Positions 1-7,400 of a stretch of 12,175 bases of DNA are shown here, in pieces. The translations under genes were made by a program, and so were the position numbers. The stretch spans positions 1 through 12,175 of the forward strand of contig JANMQK010000098.1 in assembly GCA_031370485.1 (NCBI GenBank), given 5' to 3'. Positions within the stretch are counted from its first letter, which is position 1; every line of letters begins with the position of its first letter. The notes beneath the pieces are model-generated. The model saw only the letters and a list, made by a program, of their open reading frames with translations. It was not told the DNA's origin and searched no databases. This DNA comes from JANMQK01 sp031370485 (GTDB taxonomy: Bacteria > Acidobacteriota > Polarisedimenticolia > Gp22-AA2).

Positions 1-1475
1 CCGTTGACCAGGATGTCGAGTCGCACGAGGTCCCCTTTCCACCAGCCGCTGTGGTGGTAGTCGAGGGAGGCATAGCCCTTGGAAAGCGTCTTGAGCCGGT
101 CGTAGAAGTCCACGACCACTTCGTTGAACGGCAGATCGTAGGAGATCAGAACGCGGGTCGTCGTGACGTACTTCAGCTCTTTCTGGACGCCGCGCTTATC
201 CTGGCAGAGGGCCAGGATACCCCCCACGTACTCGGGCGGGGTCAGGATGAGGCAGGTGATCACCGGCTCCTCCCACTCGGCGATCCGCTGCGGCTCGGGG
301 AGGCGGGCCGGGTTGCTGACCTCGAGGGTCTCCTGGTCGGTGGTCGTGATCCGGTAGCGGACCGACGGGGCGGTCGTGATGAGGGTCAGCCCGAAATGCC
401 GCTCCAGACGCTGCTGGACGATCTCCATGTGCAGAAGACCCAGGAAGCCGCAGCGAAAGCCGAACCCCAGGGCGTCCGAGGTCTCCGGCTCGACGGTGAA
501 GGACGAGTCGTTGAGGCGCAGCTTGTCGAGCGCGTCACGCAGGGCGTCGTAGGAGGTCTCCCCGGTCGGGTAGAGCCCCGCGAACACCATCGGCTTCATC
601 TCCTGGAAATCCGGGAACGGGGTCGCGGTCGGATTGCGCGCGTCGGTGATGGTGTCCCCCATCTTCACTTCGAGGGCGTTCCGGATGTTGCAAATCACGA
701 ACCCGACCTCGCCGGACGACAGCGTCTCGACCGGGACCGGGCGGGGACTCAGGACACCGACCTCCTCGATGTCATAGTCGCGGCCGGTCGCCATCAGCCG
801 GACCTTCATCTTGCGCCGGAGCGTGCCGTCGATGACCCGCGCCAGCACGACGACACCGCGGTAGGTGTCGAACCACGAGTCGAAGATCAGCGCCTTGGCG
901 GGGGCGTCGAGGTCCCCCGTGGGCGGCGGGACCTCGCGCACCACGGCCTCGAGGATCTCCCGCACCCCGGTCCCGTCCTTGGCGGAGCAGAGAAGCGCGT
1001 GCTCCGCGGAGATCCCGATGATGTTCTCGATCTGCTCGCGCACCCGCGCCGTGTCGGCCGACGGCAGGTCGATCTTGTTGATCGCCGGCAGGACGGTCAG
1101 ATGATGATCAACCGCCATGTACGAGTTCGCCAGTGTTTGCGCCTCGACCCCCTGCGTGGCGTCGACCACGAGCACCGCCCCTTCGCACGCCGAGAGCGAC
1201 CGCGACACCTCGTAGGCGAAATCGACGTGTCCGGGCGTGTCGATCAGATTCAGCCGGTAGGTGGCACCGTCCAACGCCTTGTACTCGAGGGCGACGGAGT
1301 GTGCCTTGATCGTGATGCCGCGCTCTCGCTCGAGGTCCATGTCGTCGAGCACCTGGTCGCTCATCTCTCTCATCGTCAGCGCCCCGGTCAGCTCGAGGAT
1401 GCGGTCCGAGAGTGTCGTCTTCCCATGATCAATATGGGCGATGATGCAGAAGTTGCGGATGTGCTTGGAATCCAT
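1..1475 (-). CDS. lepA: Elongation factor 4 (LepA), 3' end beyond the window
   Basis: Ribosome-bound translational GTPase that acts on stalled or misassembled ribosomes. The minus-strand translation starts MDSKHIRNFCIIAHIDHGKT, giving the G1 P-loop at residues 13-21. It continues with the G2 region (ERERGITIKA), DTPGH (G3) and NKID (G4). Later blocks match LepA rather than EF-G, including LGFGFRCGFLGLLHMEI and KGYASLDYHH near the left edge. About 491 codons are visible against roughly 600 in the family, so the LepA-specific C-terminal domain of about 110 residues lies outside. The ATG at 1475 fits the usual LepA N-terminus. Only a weak ribosome binding site precedes it, and it starts 9 bases after the tsaD stop, so it is probably translated from the mtnA-tsaD-lepA transcript. 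Identification is firm. Confidence 0.97.
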   Translation of the reverse strand, partial: MDSKHIRNFCIIAHIDHGKTTLSDRILELTGALTMREMSDQVLDDMDLERERGITIKAHSVALEYKALDGATYRLNLIDTPGHVDFAYEVSRSLSACEGAVLVVDATQGVEAQTLANSYMAVDHHLTVLPAINKIDLPSADTARVREQIENIIGISAEHALLCSAKDGTGVREILEAVVREVPPPTGDLDAPAKALIFDSWFDTYRGVVVLARVIDGTLRRKMKVRLMATGRDYDIEEVGVLSPRPVPVETLSSGEVGFVICNIRNALEVKMGDTITDARNPTATPFPDFQEMKPMVFAGLYPTGETSYDALRDALDKLRLNDSSFTVEPETSDALGFGFRCGFLGLLHMEIVQQRLERHFGLTLITTAPSVRYRITTTDQETLEVSNPARLPEPQRIAEWEEPVITCLILTPPEYVGGILALCQDKRGVQKELKYVTTTRVLISYDLPFNEVVVDFYDRLKTLSKGYASLDYHHSGWWKGDLVRLDILVN

Positions 1476-1484
1476 GGTCGGTGC

Positions 1485-2510
1485 TTACAGCTCCAGGCCG
1501 GGCTCGGCGTTCTGTGACATCGGAGCGACCTCGCCCCGTTTCAGCTTCAGCGACCCGGCATAGGCAATCATCGCGGCGTTGTCCGCAGCGAGGGCCGGTG
1601 TCACGGCGAACGATTCGAGGCCCGCGCGCGTCGCCTCCTCGGCCGCACGTTTGCGCAGCAGCGAGTTGCAGGCCACGCCCCCCGACAGGCAGATCGAGCG
1701 TGCCTTCTCCCTGACCGCCACGGTCATGAGGCGCTTGATCATGAACTCGACGACCGACGACTGGAACGATGCGATGAGGTCGCGCGTCTCCTTGTCGGGC
1801 TCGGCGGTGGAAAAGTCGCGCTTGAGTCCATGCGCCTGTGCATAGCGCAGGACGTTGGTCTTGTAGCCGCTGAACGAGAAGTCGAGGCTGCCGTCGCTCA
1901 TCTTCGGCGGCGGCAGGCGGACCGCCTTCGCGTCCCCCGTCGGCGCCAGCCTGTCGATGATGGGGCCGCCGGGATAATCGAGGCCCAGGAGCCTCGCCAC
2001 CTTGTCGAACGCCTCGCCCGCGGCGTCATCCCGGGTGCGGGCGATCCGCTCGATCCTCTCCGCGTCGGAAGAAAGGTAAATCGCCGTGTGCCCCCCGGAG
2101 GCGAGCAGGCTCACCGCCGGCGTCGGGATCTCCCCATGCTCCAGCCAGACCGATCGCAGATGCCCCTCCAGGTGGTTCACCGCCAGGAGAGGCACGCGAC
2201 GGACATAGGCGATCCCCTTGGCCATCTGCAGCCCGACAAGGAGCGACCCGACGAGCCCCGGCCCGTACGTGACCGCCACCGCCTCGACCTCCGCCAGCAC
2301 CACGCCGGCTCGCTTGAGCGCGAGGTCGATCACGACGTCAATCGCCTCGAGGTGATGCCGCGACGCCAGCTCAGGCACCACCCCGCCGAATTCCCTGTGG
2401 ACGTCCACCTGCGAGGCGACGACGTTCGACAGGATCTCCCGCCCCCGCAGCAGCGCCGCGGCAGTCTCGTCGCACGAGGATTCGACCCCGAGGATCAGCG
2501 GCTCGCTCAT
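1485..2510 (-). CDS. tsaD: tRNA threonylcarbamoyladenosine transferase TsaD
   Basis: Catalytic subunit of the t6A37 tRNA modification complex. It transfers threonylcarbamoyl from threonylcarbamoyl-AMP to A37 of ANN-decoding tRNAs, working with TsaB and TsaE in the cytoplasm. The 341-residue product has the usual bacterial length. It opens with the ASKHA nucleotide-binding strand LGVESSCDET, carries the family signature around residues 42-57 (GGVVPELASRHHLEAI), the metal-binding H113-x3-H117 (NHLEGH), an ASGGHT loop near 137, a second phosphate-loop region LSGGVACNS, and the C-terminal metal aspartate in ALAADNAAM. Its ATG lies one base after the mtnA stop (TGAGATG), a layout that favours translational coupling. 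lepA follows 9 bases downstream. tsaB and tsaE are not in view. Confidence 0.98.
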   Translation of the reverse strand: MSEPLILGVESSCDETAAALLRGREILSNVVASQVDVHREFGGVVPELASRHHLEAIDVVIDLALKRAGVVLAEVEAVAVTYGPGLVGSLLVGLQMAKGIAYVRRVPLLAVNHLEGHLRSVWLEHGEIPTPAVSLLASGGHTAIYLSSDAERIERIARTRDDAAGEAFDKVARLLGLDYPGGPIIDRLAPTGDAKAVRLPPPKMSDGSLDFSFSGYKTNVLRYAQAHGLKRDFSTAEPDKETRDLIASFQSSVVEFMIKRLMTVAVREKARSICLSGGVACNSLLRKRAAEEATRAGLESFAVTPALAADNAAMIAYAGSLKLKRGEVAPMSQNAEPGLEL

Positions 2511-2511
2511 C

Positions 2512-3603
2512 TCACCGGCCGCGGGTCGCCGCGCCGCGTGTCGTGGCGCCGCCGCAGAGCGTCGCGAGGCTCGCCTCGTATGGGGGGCGCGCCACGCCGC
2601 GCTCGGTCACGATGGCCGTGATCAGCCGGTGCGGGGTGACATCGAAGGCCGGGTGGAGGACCGGCACCCCCTCGGGAACGATCCTCTGTCCGGCGAAGTG
2701 GGTCATCTCGGCGGCGCTTCGTTCCTCGATCGGGATCGCCTCGCCCGTGCCGAGGCTCAGGTCGACGGTTGACGTCGGCGCCGCCACGTAGAACGGCACG
2801 CCGTGCGCGTGCGCCAGGACCGCCAGCGGGTAGGTGCCGATCTTGTTCGCGACATCGCCGTTCGCCGCGATGCGGTCCGCCCCGACGATGCACAGGTCGA
2901 CCTTCTTTTTCTGGAAGAGGTGCCCGGCCATCCCGTCGCTCACGACCGTCACGGGGATGCCGTCCTTGTGGAGCTCCCACGCCGTCAGCCGCGCCCCCTG
3001 GAGGTATGGCCGCGTCTCGTCGGCGAACACGGTCACGTCCTTCCCCGCCTCGACCGCCGCCCGCAGCACTCCCAGGGCCGTACCATACCCGGCCGTCGCC
3101 AGAGCGCCGGCGTTGCAATGCGTCAGCACACGAAACCGCGCCGGCAGGAGCTCCGCACCGAACCGCCCCATCGCCCGGTTGGCCTCGATGTCTCCCTTGT
3201 GGATCGCCAGCGCCTCGGCCCGGAGCGCCGCCGCGAACGCGGCCGGGGGAGCACCGCGCTGCGCCTCGGCCACGCGCCGCATCCGTTCGATCGCCCAGAA
3301 AAGATTCACCGCCGTCGGCCGCGTCGCCGCCAGCAACCGCGCCAGCTCCTCGAACCGCGCCGCGCGATCGTCCGGCGCGCCTCCCGCCGCGGGGCGCCCG
3401 CCCGCCGCGTCCCGGGCGAAGCCGAGCGCCAGCCCCATCGCCGCGGCCACGCCGATCGCCGGCGCGCCGCGGATCGTCATGTCGCGGATCGCCTGGGCCA
3501 CCTCCTCCCCGGTCGTGAAGGTGACGTAGATCTCCTCCCCGGGAAGGCGGCGCTGGTCGAGCATGACCACGCCCGCGTCGGTCCACTCAATGGTTTTGAA
3601 CAT
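2512..3603 (-). CDS. mtnA: S-methyl-5-thioribose-1-phosphate isomerase MtnA
   Basis: Isomerises methylthioribose-1-phosphate to methylthioribulose-1-phosphate in the methionine salvage pathway. The 363-residue product is family length and has the IRGAPAIGVAAA block (44-55), the catalytic cysteine C163 in THCNAGALATAGYG, and the catalytic aspartate D243 in VGADRIAANGDVANKIGTY. These separate it from eIF2B-like regulatory subunits. Residues about 66-82 are a Gly/Ala/Pro-rich insertion of low complexity. It is the first gene of a tight operon with tsaD and lepA. No other methionine-salvage gene is nearby, so the grouping does not reflect pathway clustering. The ATG at 3603 starts MFKTIEW, the usual N-terminus. 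There is no recognisable ribosome binding site, and a -10-like box sits only 9 bases upstream, so translation may be from a very short leader. Confidence 0.96.
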   Translation of the reverse strand: MFKTIEWTDAGVVMLDQRRLPGEEIYVTFTTGEEVAQAIRDMTIRGAPAIGVAAAMGLALGFARDAAGGRPAAGGAPDDRAARFEELARLLAATRPTAVNLFWAIERMRRVAEAQRGAPPAAFAAALRAEALAIHKGDIEANRAMGRFGAELLPARFRVLTHCNAGALATAGYGTALGVLRAAVEAGKDVTVFADETRPYLQGARLTAWELHKDGIPVTVVSDGMAGHLFQKKKVDLCIVGADRIAANGDVANKIGTYPLAVLAHAHGVPFYVAAPTSTVDLSLGTGEAIPIEERSAAEMTHFAGQRIVPEGVPVLHPAFDVTPHRLITAIVTERGVARPPYEASLATLCGGATTRGAATRGR

Positions 3604-3612
3604 GCGGGGGCC

Positions 3613-3642
3613 ATGTTACCGGAAGGCCCGGCGCGCGCGCAA
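3613..3642 (-). promoter_or_regulatory. Candidate promoter of the mtnA-tsaD-lepA operon
   Basis: On the minus strand TTGCGC (3642-3637), an 18-base spacer and TAACAT (3618-3613) resemble sigma-70 boxes with 3/6 and 4/6 matches. The -10 ends 9 bases before the mtnA ATG, so a start site about 7 bases downstream would leave a leader of only two or three bases. This agrees with the absence of a ribosome binding site. The match is weak and lies in a GC-rich stretch, so it is tentative. Confidence 0.35.
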
Positions 3643-3669
3643 TTGCGCCTGATCCGGCGCCGTGCCGCC

Positions 3670-4015
3670 TCAGCGGCCCAGAGTCTTCTCGATGCGGCGG
3701 TCGGGCACGAGCCGCATGACCGCCACCAGGACGTACAGCGCGCAGGAGATCCACGCGTACAGGAAGGCCAGCGGAATCGCCGCGACGTAGATCGCGATCG
3801 ACACCTTAGTGCTTGATCGCCTGCAGCAGGTGATGGTGGTTGTTCCAGTAGATGCCGAGAAAAACGAAGCTGAGCACGTAGCCCAGGAACACCGGCCCGA
3901 GCGGCGACAAGGCGTCCAGCGTCGGCGCGTGCGGCACCTTCAACTCGAGCACCATGATCGTGATGAGGATGGCCACGACACCGTCTCTGAACGCTTCCAA
4001 CCGGTTCTTGCTCAT
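3670..4015 (-). pseudogene. TMEM175/DUF1211-type potassium channel, remnant with internal deletion
   Basis: Members of this family are membrane proteins of roughly 200 residues related to TMEM175 potassium channels. The minus-strand frame from ATG 4015 gives a good N-terminus: MSKNRLEAFRDGVVAILITI, then a membrane segment and a WNNHHHLLQAIKH end of the second helix. It hits a stop at 3806-3808, about 70 residues in. The family C-terminus follows at once in a shifted frame, from about 3804 down to 3670 (VSIAIYVAAIPLAF ... VPDRRIEKTLGR, then TGA). About 80-90 middle residues are therefore missing and the two halves are out of frame. The ATG lies 5 bases after the stop of the 57-residue membrane protein gene, so the pair probably formed an operon. 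A truncated 70-residue product is conceivable, but loss of function is more likely. Confidence 0.82.
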
Positions 4016-4230
4016 CCCCTCTAGGACGTCGAATCTTTTTGGCGGGTCGCCGTCACGCCGTGGATGATCGCGATGCCGACCAGGCAAAGAACGCCCACCC
4101 CGATCCACTTCACCGGCACGTGGAGCATGTTGGCTCCGATCCCCAGGCCGACGATCAGGATGACGTACCCGACGAGGTAAATCCCAAATGACATTGTTGT
4201 CCCTCCTTCTCGGTCAGGATAACGCATTCC
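4001..4230 (-). repeat. Direct repeat, copy 1 (about 230 bp)
   Basis: Aligns without gaps to 7401-7630, with about 21 mismatches in 230 bases (roughly 91 % identity, counted by hand). The repeat covers the upstream region and all of the small membrane protein gene plus the first 15 bases of the TMEM175-type gene. Similarity stops abruptly on both sides. Both copies are in the same orientation and flank the dodecin and OmpA-like genes. Confidence 0.9.
4021..4194 (-). CDS. 57-residue two-helix membrane protein, copy 1
   Basis: I do not recognise a named family. The ATG at 4194 is chosen because an AGGAGGG ribosome binding site lies 6-7 bases upstream; a longer frame reaching 4227 would place that site inside the gene. 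The product starts MSFGIYLVGYVILIVG. It has two probable membrane helices (about residues 3-21 and 30-46), a short loop with HVPVKW between them, and a charged tail (TRQKDSTS). Its paralogue at 7421-7594 is identical at 48 of 57 residues. Most exchanges are conservative (Leu/Ile, Val/Ile, Gly/Ala); a Val-to-Glu change in the loop is the exception. The stop is 5 bases before the TMEM175-type remnant, which suggests co-transcription. Function unknown. Confidence 0.8.
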   Translation of the reverse strand: MSFGIYLVGYVILIVGLGIGANMLHVPVKWIGVGVLCLVGIAIIHGVTATRQKDSTS

Positions 4231-4571
4231 AGGCCGGGCGATTGCGACCCCGACTCATTTTCGACTCTTTCGATTTGGACGCTTGCCGGAGGGCTCCAGT
4301 GCGCTCCAGGAGGCAACGAAGGGTTCCAGGCACCAGCCCTCGAAAAGCCAGGGGGCACCGACGCCCCAAGTCCCAGGTCGGGGACACGCTCGCGAGCACC
4401 GGTATGAGCAAAATCGCACAGATCGACCAGGCTGGACCTGATACGTTCCCGCCGAGGTGGCCATCCACGCGAACGGCGCGTGGCGTGACCAGGCAATGCG
4501 GATGTCCGGCTTGCGCTGACGCCGGCCTGGACACATTAGAGGTTTTCTCGAACATGGACCAGGGGGATGAG
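4195..4571. other. Intergenic region between divergent genes, no gene seen
   Basis: This 377-base stretch separates the small membrane gene (minus) from dodecin (plus) and should hold both promoters. The part next to the small gene (4195-4230) is shared with the second copy at 7595-7630 and contains TTATCCT on the minus strand, a possible -10. A perfect 7-bp hairpin (CCACGCG, 5-base loop, CGCGTGG) lies at 4465-4483, about 90 bases before the dodecin start, with no T-run after it. TTGCGC at 4521 is a weak -35 candidate for dodecin. Open frames here lack any recognisable protein similarity. Confidence 0.5.
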
Positions 4572-4775
4572 ATGTCGGTAGCCAAGGTCTCCGAGATCAG
4601 CGCGACCTCGAGCAAGAGCTTCGAGGATGCCCTCAAGCAAGGGATTGCCAGGGCGAACAAGACGCTGCGCAACGTGCGAAGCGCGTGGGTCAAGGAGCAG
4701 CAGGTCCACGTGAGCAATGGTTCGATCACCGAGTATCAGGTCAACATGATGGTTACCTTCGTCATCGACGACTAG
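4572..4775 (+). CDS. Dodecin family flavin-binding protein
   Basis: Dodecins are small proteins that assemble into hollow 12-mers and store or buffer flavins (FMN, riboflavin) in the cytoplasm. The 67-residue product MSVAKVSEISATSSKSFEDA... has the typical length and order: a first strand, one helix (about 16-33), then two long strands. It keeps the flavin-stacking tryptophan W39 (RSAWVKEQQV) and the glutamine in EYQVNMMVTF (Q56), which matches the flavin-contacting position of known dodecins. The ATG at 4572 is preferred to the in-frame ATG at 4554 because an AGGGGG ribosome binding site sits just before it and family members begin here. The OmpA-like gene starts 34 bases downstream on the same strand and may be co-transcribed. 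Confidence 0.93.
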   Translation: MSVAKVSEISATSSKSFEDALKQGIARANKTLRNVRSAWVKEQQVHVSNGSITEYQVNMMVTFVIDD

Positions 4776-4809
4776 CGCAGGCGTTTTCGTGTCCAGAAGG
4801 AGGAGTCCA

Positions 4810-7227
4810 ATGATCAAGAATCTGATCGTCACTATCCTTGTTTCGATTTCTGTGGCGACCTCGGGCATTCTTGCAGCGGAGACGAACGCCGCCGCGCCGT
4901 CCGATCTTCCTCCGACCGTTGAGCGCCGGTGCAAGGTGCGGTCTTACGGAGCGCTGTCCAAGAGCGCCAACGTGGAGTTCCGCGGCACCGGTCTTCTGCC
5001 CGACGCGAGGGGTCAGGCGACGATCCGCAGCCGTGACGGCGTGGTGGAGATCAAGGCCAGCTTCAAGGGGCTTGACGCTCCAGACGTCTTCGGGAAAGTC
5101 TACCTCACCTACGTTCTCTGGGCTGTCGGTCAGGATGGCGCGTCTCGCTCGCTGGGCGAGCTCGCACCCGGATCGGAGGCAAAGGTGGAGGTCACGAGCG
5201 AGCTTCCCCTGTTCGGCCTGTTCGTGACGGCGGAGCCGTACTTCGCAGTCACGCACGCCAGCGATCTTGTTGTGCTCAAGGACAATCCCCAGGGCAAGCT
5301 CGCCGAGAAGCTGACCACCTCCGAGGTCGGCTGCGCATGGCTTGGGAAGGGGTACTACGCTTTCAATCGCACGGATCAAGAGATCGCCGTCCTCCTGAGC
5401 CCAGGAAAGAAGCCTTCCCTCGATCTGCTTCAAGCCCGGAACGCGCTCCGGATCGCCAAGCTCGCGAAGGCCGACCGCTACGCGAGCGAGGATTTCCAGC
5501 GCGCTGCCAGGCTCACTCTCAAGGCGGAGAACGGCCGGGGGAGTGACGCCACGGCCGCCTCGAGATCGGCGGTCGAGGCTGCCGAGCGGGCCCGTACCCG
5601 GGCGGTCGAGATGGTGCGGCAGGAGCTCGCGGAGCAGCAGCGTGCCGAGGCTGCCGGGAGGGCGGCAGCGGCGCGAGCCGAGACCGATCTCTCCCTGCAG
5701 GGGGAGGTCTTGATGCGGCAGGCCGCCGAGGAGCGGATGAAAGCGGCCGAGGAGCGCGCGAAGCTGGCCGAAAGCAAGCTGCAGCCCGAGGCGATTATGG
5801 AGGAGAGGACCCGCCTCGAGGCCGAGCGCGCCCGCCTCGAGGCCGAGCGTCTGCTCATGCAGGCCCGGATCAAGGCGGACAAGCTCAGCCTTGAGTCCGA
5901 GCGCGCGCAGATGAAATCGGAAATCGCTGCCGATCTGGCCGTGCAGGACCGGAGCCAGGACGAAGCGAACCGCGCCGCGCTCCAAGAGGCGAGGCTCCAG
6001 GCGGAGCGCGCAAAGCTGGAGGCGGAGCGGGTGAAGATGCAGGCCGAGCTCGAGGCGGGGCGGACGAAGAACGAGGCCGAGCGCGCGCAAGGCGAGGCGA
6101 AAGTCAAGGCGCAGGAGGCCGAGCAGACGAAGCAGCGTGCCGCGATGGAGCGGGAGGCCCGGATGGCTCTCGAGGCGAAGCTATCGACGGAGGGCCAGAC
6201 GAAGGCGGTGGAGGATCCCGGGGTCCGCGCCAGAGCCGAGGCCGAGCGGCAACAGTGGGAGGCGGAGCGTCGGCGACTCGAGCAGGCGCTCGAGTCCGAG
6301 CGGGCGAGGATGACCGCGGAGCGCGACTCCATGCAATCCGCCCTGCGCGCCGAGCGCGCCAAGATGGAGGCCGAGCGCGCGCAAGGCGAGGCGAAAGCCA
6401 AGGCGCAGGAGTCCGAGCAGGCCCGGCTGCAGGCAGGCGGCAGGAGCAAGGGGGAGGACGTCGCACGTCTTCAGGCGGAGCGCGATGAGGCTATCCAGTC
6501 GCAGCTCAAGGCCGAGCGCGCCCAGATGGAGGCGGAGCGCAAGAACCACAATGAGGCTCTGGCGCGGCTTTCCGCCGAGCGGTCGAAGATCGAGGCCGAG
6601 AGCACGGCGCGTGAGCAGGAGGTGGCCAGGCTCGCGGCCGAGCGCGAAACATCTCTTCGTGCCCAGATCGAGACCGAGCAGGCCCAGAGGGGAGTCGACC
6701 GGACCCAGTTCGAGGCCCAGCGCGCATCAGAGGTGGAGAAGGCGCGCCAGGAGGCCGAGGGGTCACGCATAGATGCCATAGAGCAGGATAAGAAGGCGGT
6801 GCGTGCCCGACTCCTCCAGCAGCTGACCGAGATTCTCAACGCTCAGGACACGGACCGGGGCCTCACCGTGAGTCTCTCGGACGTCAGCTTCGCCAGGGGA
6901 CAGTACACGCTCGTGCCGGGGGCGCGCGAGCAGCTCGCCAAGATCGCCGGTATCCTCGTGGCGCACCCGGAATTGAAAGTTGAGGCCGAGGGGCACACGG
7001 ATAGCGTCGGGACGGAGGCGGTCAATCAGGCGCTCTCCGAGAAGCGCGCGGCCAACGTGCGCGATTACCTCGTGTCGCGGGGATTCCCCTCGGGCGCCAT
7101 CAGGTCCCGCGGCTTCGGCGAAGCGAATCCTCTCGCCACGAACGACACACCCGCCGGTCGGAAACAGAACCGCCGGGTGGAGCTGATCATCTCCGGGGAT
7201 CCGATCGGCCCGGCCAGCGCCCGTTAG
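4810..7227 (+). CDS. Exported long coiled-coil protein with C-terminal OmpA-like domain
   Basis: Probable periplasmic or surface-linked protein of 805 residues that anchors to peptidoglycan. Start ATG 4810 follows an AGGAGG site. Residues 1-23 form a Sec signal peptide (MIKNLIVTILVSISVATSGI, then LAA) without a lipobox cysteine. Residues about 40-160 form a globular domain (YLTYVLWAVG ... VTAEPYFAVTHASDLVV), with cysteines C41 and C175 in the mature N-terminal part. About 205-270 resembles DUF4398 (ARNALRIAKLAKADRYASEDF). About 270-675 is a continuous charged coiled coil built of AERAxLEAER-like units. Residues about 680-795 form an OmpA-like domain with GHTDSVG and NRRVE. D731 and R746 are spaced 15 apart like the diaminopimelate-binding pair of OmpA/Pal. 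The ligand of the N-terminal domain is unknown. The architecture is strongly supported; the role is inferred. Confidence 0.9.
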   Translation: MIKNLIVTILVSISVATSGILAAETNAAAPSDLPPTVERRCKVRSYGALSKSANVEFRGTGLLPDARGQATIRSRDGVVEIKASFKGLDAPDVFGKVYLTYVLWAVGQDGASRSLGELAPGSEAKVEVTSELPLFGLFVTAEPYFAVTHASDLVVLKDNPQGKLAEKLTTSEVGCAWLGKGYYAFNRTDQEIAVLLSPGKKPSLDLLQARNALRIAKLAKADRYASEDFQRAARLTLKAENGRGSDATAASRSAVEAAERARTRAVEMVRQELAEQQRAEAAGRAAAARAETDLSLQGEVLMRQAAEERMKAAEERAKLAESKLQPEAIMEERTRLEAERARLEAERLLMQARIKADKLSLESERAQMKSEIAADLAVQDRSQDEANRAALQEARLQAERAKLEAERVKMQAELEAGRTKNEAERAQGEAKVKAQEAEQTKQRAAMEREARMALEAKLSTEGQTKAVEDPGVRARAEAERQQWEAERRRLEQALESERARMTAERDSMQSALRAERAKMEAERAQGEAKAKAQESEQARLQAGGRSKGEDVARLQAERDEAIQSQLKAERAQMEAERKNHNEALARLSAERSKIEAESTAREQEVARLAAERETSLRAQIETEQAQRGVDRTQFEAQRASEVEKARQEAEGSRIDAIEQDKKAVRARLLQQLTEILNAQDTDRGLTVSLSDVSFARGQYTLVPGAREQLAKIAGILVAHPELKVEAEGHTDSVGTEAVNQALSEKRAANVRDYLVSRGFPSGAIRSRGFGEANPLATNDTPAGRKQNRRVELIISGDPIGPASAR
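6073..6420 (+). repeat. Internal 54-bp repeat pair inside the coiled-coil gene
   Basis: Bases 6073-6126 and 6367-6420 are nearly identical (about 52 of 54), encoding EAERAQGEAKVKAQEAEQ and EAERAQGEAKAKAQESEQ. The units lie 294 bases (98 codons) apart. They suggest that the coiled coil grew by internal duplication and could change length by recombination in frame. Confidence 0.8.
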
Positions 7228-7372
7228 ATCGACGCGCGATAGGCTGCATCGGCGAGTCCGGGAGGTCAGCAAAAGCGGCGCGGGTCCCTCGTCCGCTTCG
7301 AACGGGAATCGCGAGGCTCACTTCGCTTGAGGAAGCTGACGCGCTGCAGCGTGGGATTGCTCCGTTACTCCT

Positions 7373-7398
7373 GGTGCCCGCCGCCGAAAGTGGGCGCC
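7373..7398. terminator. Possible hairpin between convergent genes
   Basis: GGTGCCCGC (7373-7381) can pair with GTGGGCGCC (7390-7398), including two G-U pairs, around an 8-base loop. It lies between the end of the OmpA-like gene (plus) and the end of the second small membrane gene (minus). No T-run follows on either strand, so it would be a weak or factor-dependent terminator at best. Confidence 0.25.
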
Positions 7399-7400
7399 GT

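Noticed and set aside
51..1517. Long plus-strand open frame of 488 codons
   Set aside because: It is antisense to lepA, whose minus-strand translation carries all GTPase motifs; the plus product has no recognisable domain and is an artefact of GC-rich codon use.
2507..3586. Minus-strand frame of 359 codons overlapping mtnA
   Set aside because: Gly/Arg-rich shadow in another frame; the mtnA frame holds the catalytic Cys and Asp motifs.
4762..6449. Two long minus-strand open frames (442 and 323 codons)
   Set aside because: They mirror the repetitive GAG/GCC/CGC codons of the coiled-coil gene; their compositions (Leu/Arg/His-rich or Ser/Ala/Arg-rich) are typical of shadow frames.
7228..7400. 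Possible tRNA or small RNA gene after the OmpA-like gene
   Set aside because: No cloverleaf or conserved T-arm could be built by eye; only a weak hairpin near the right end is seen.
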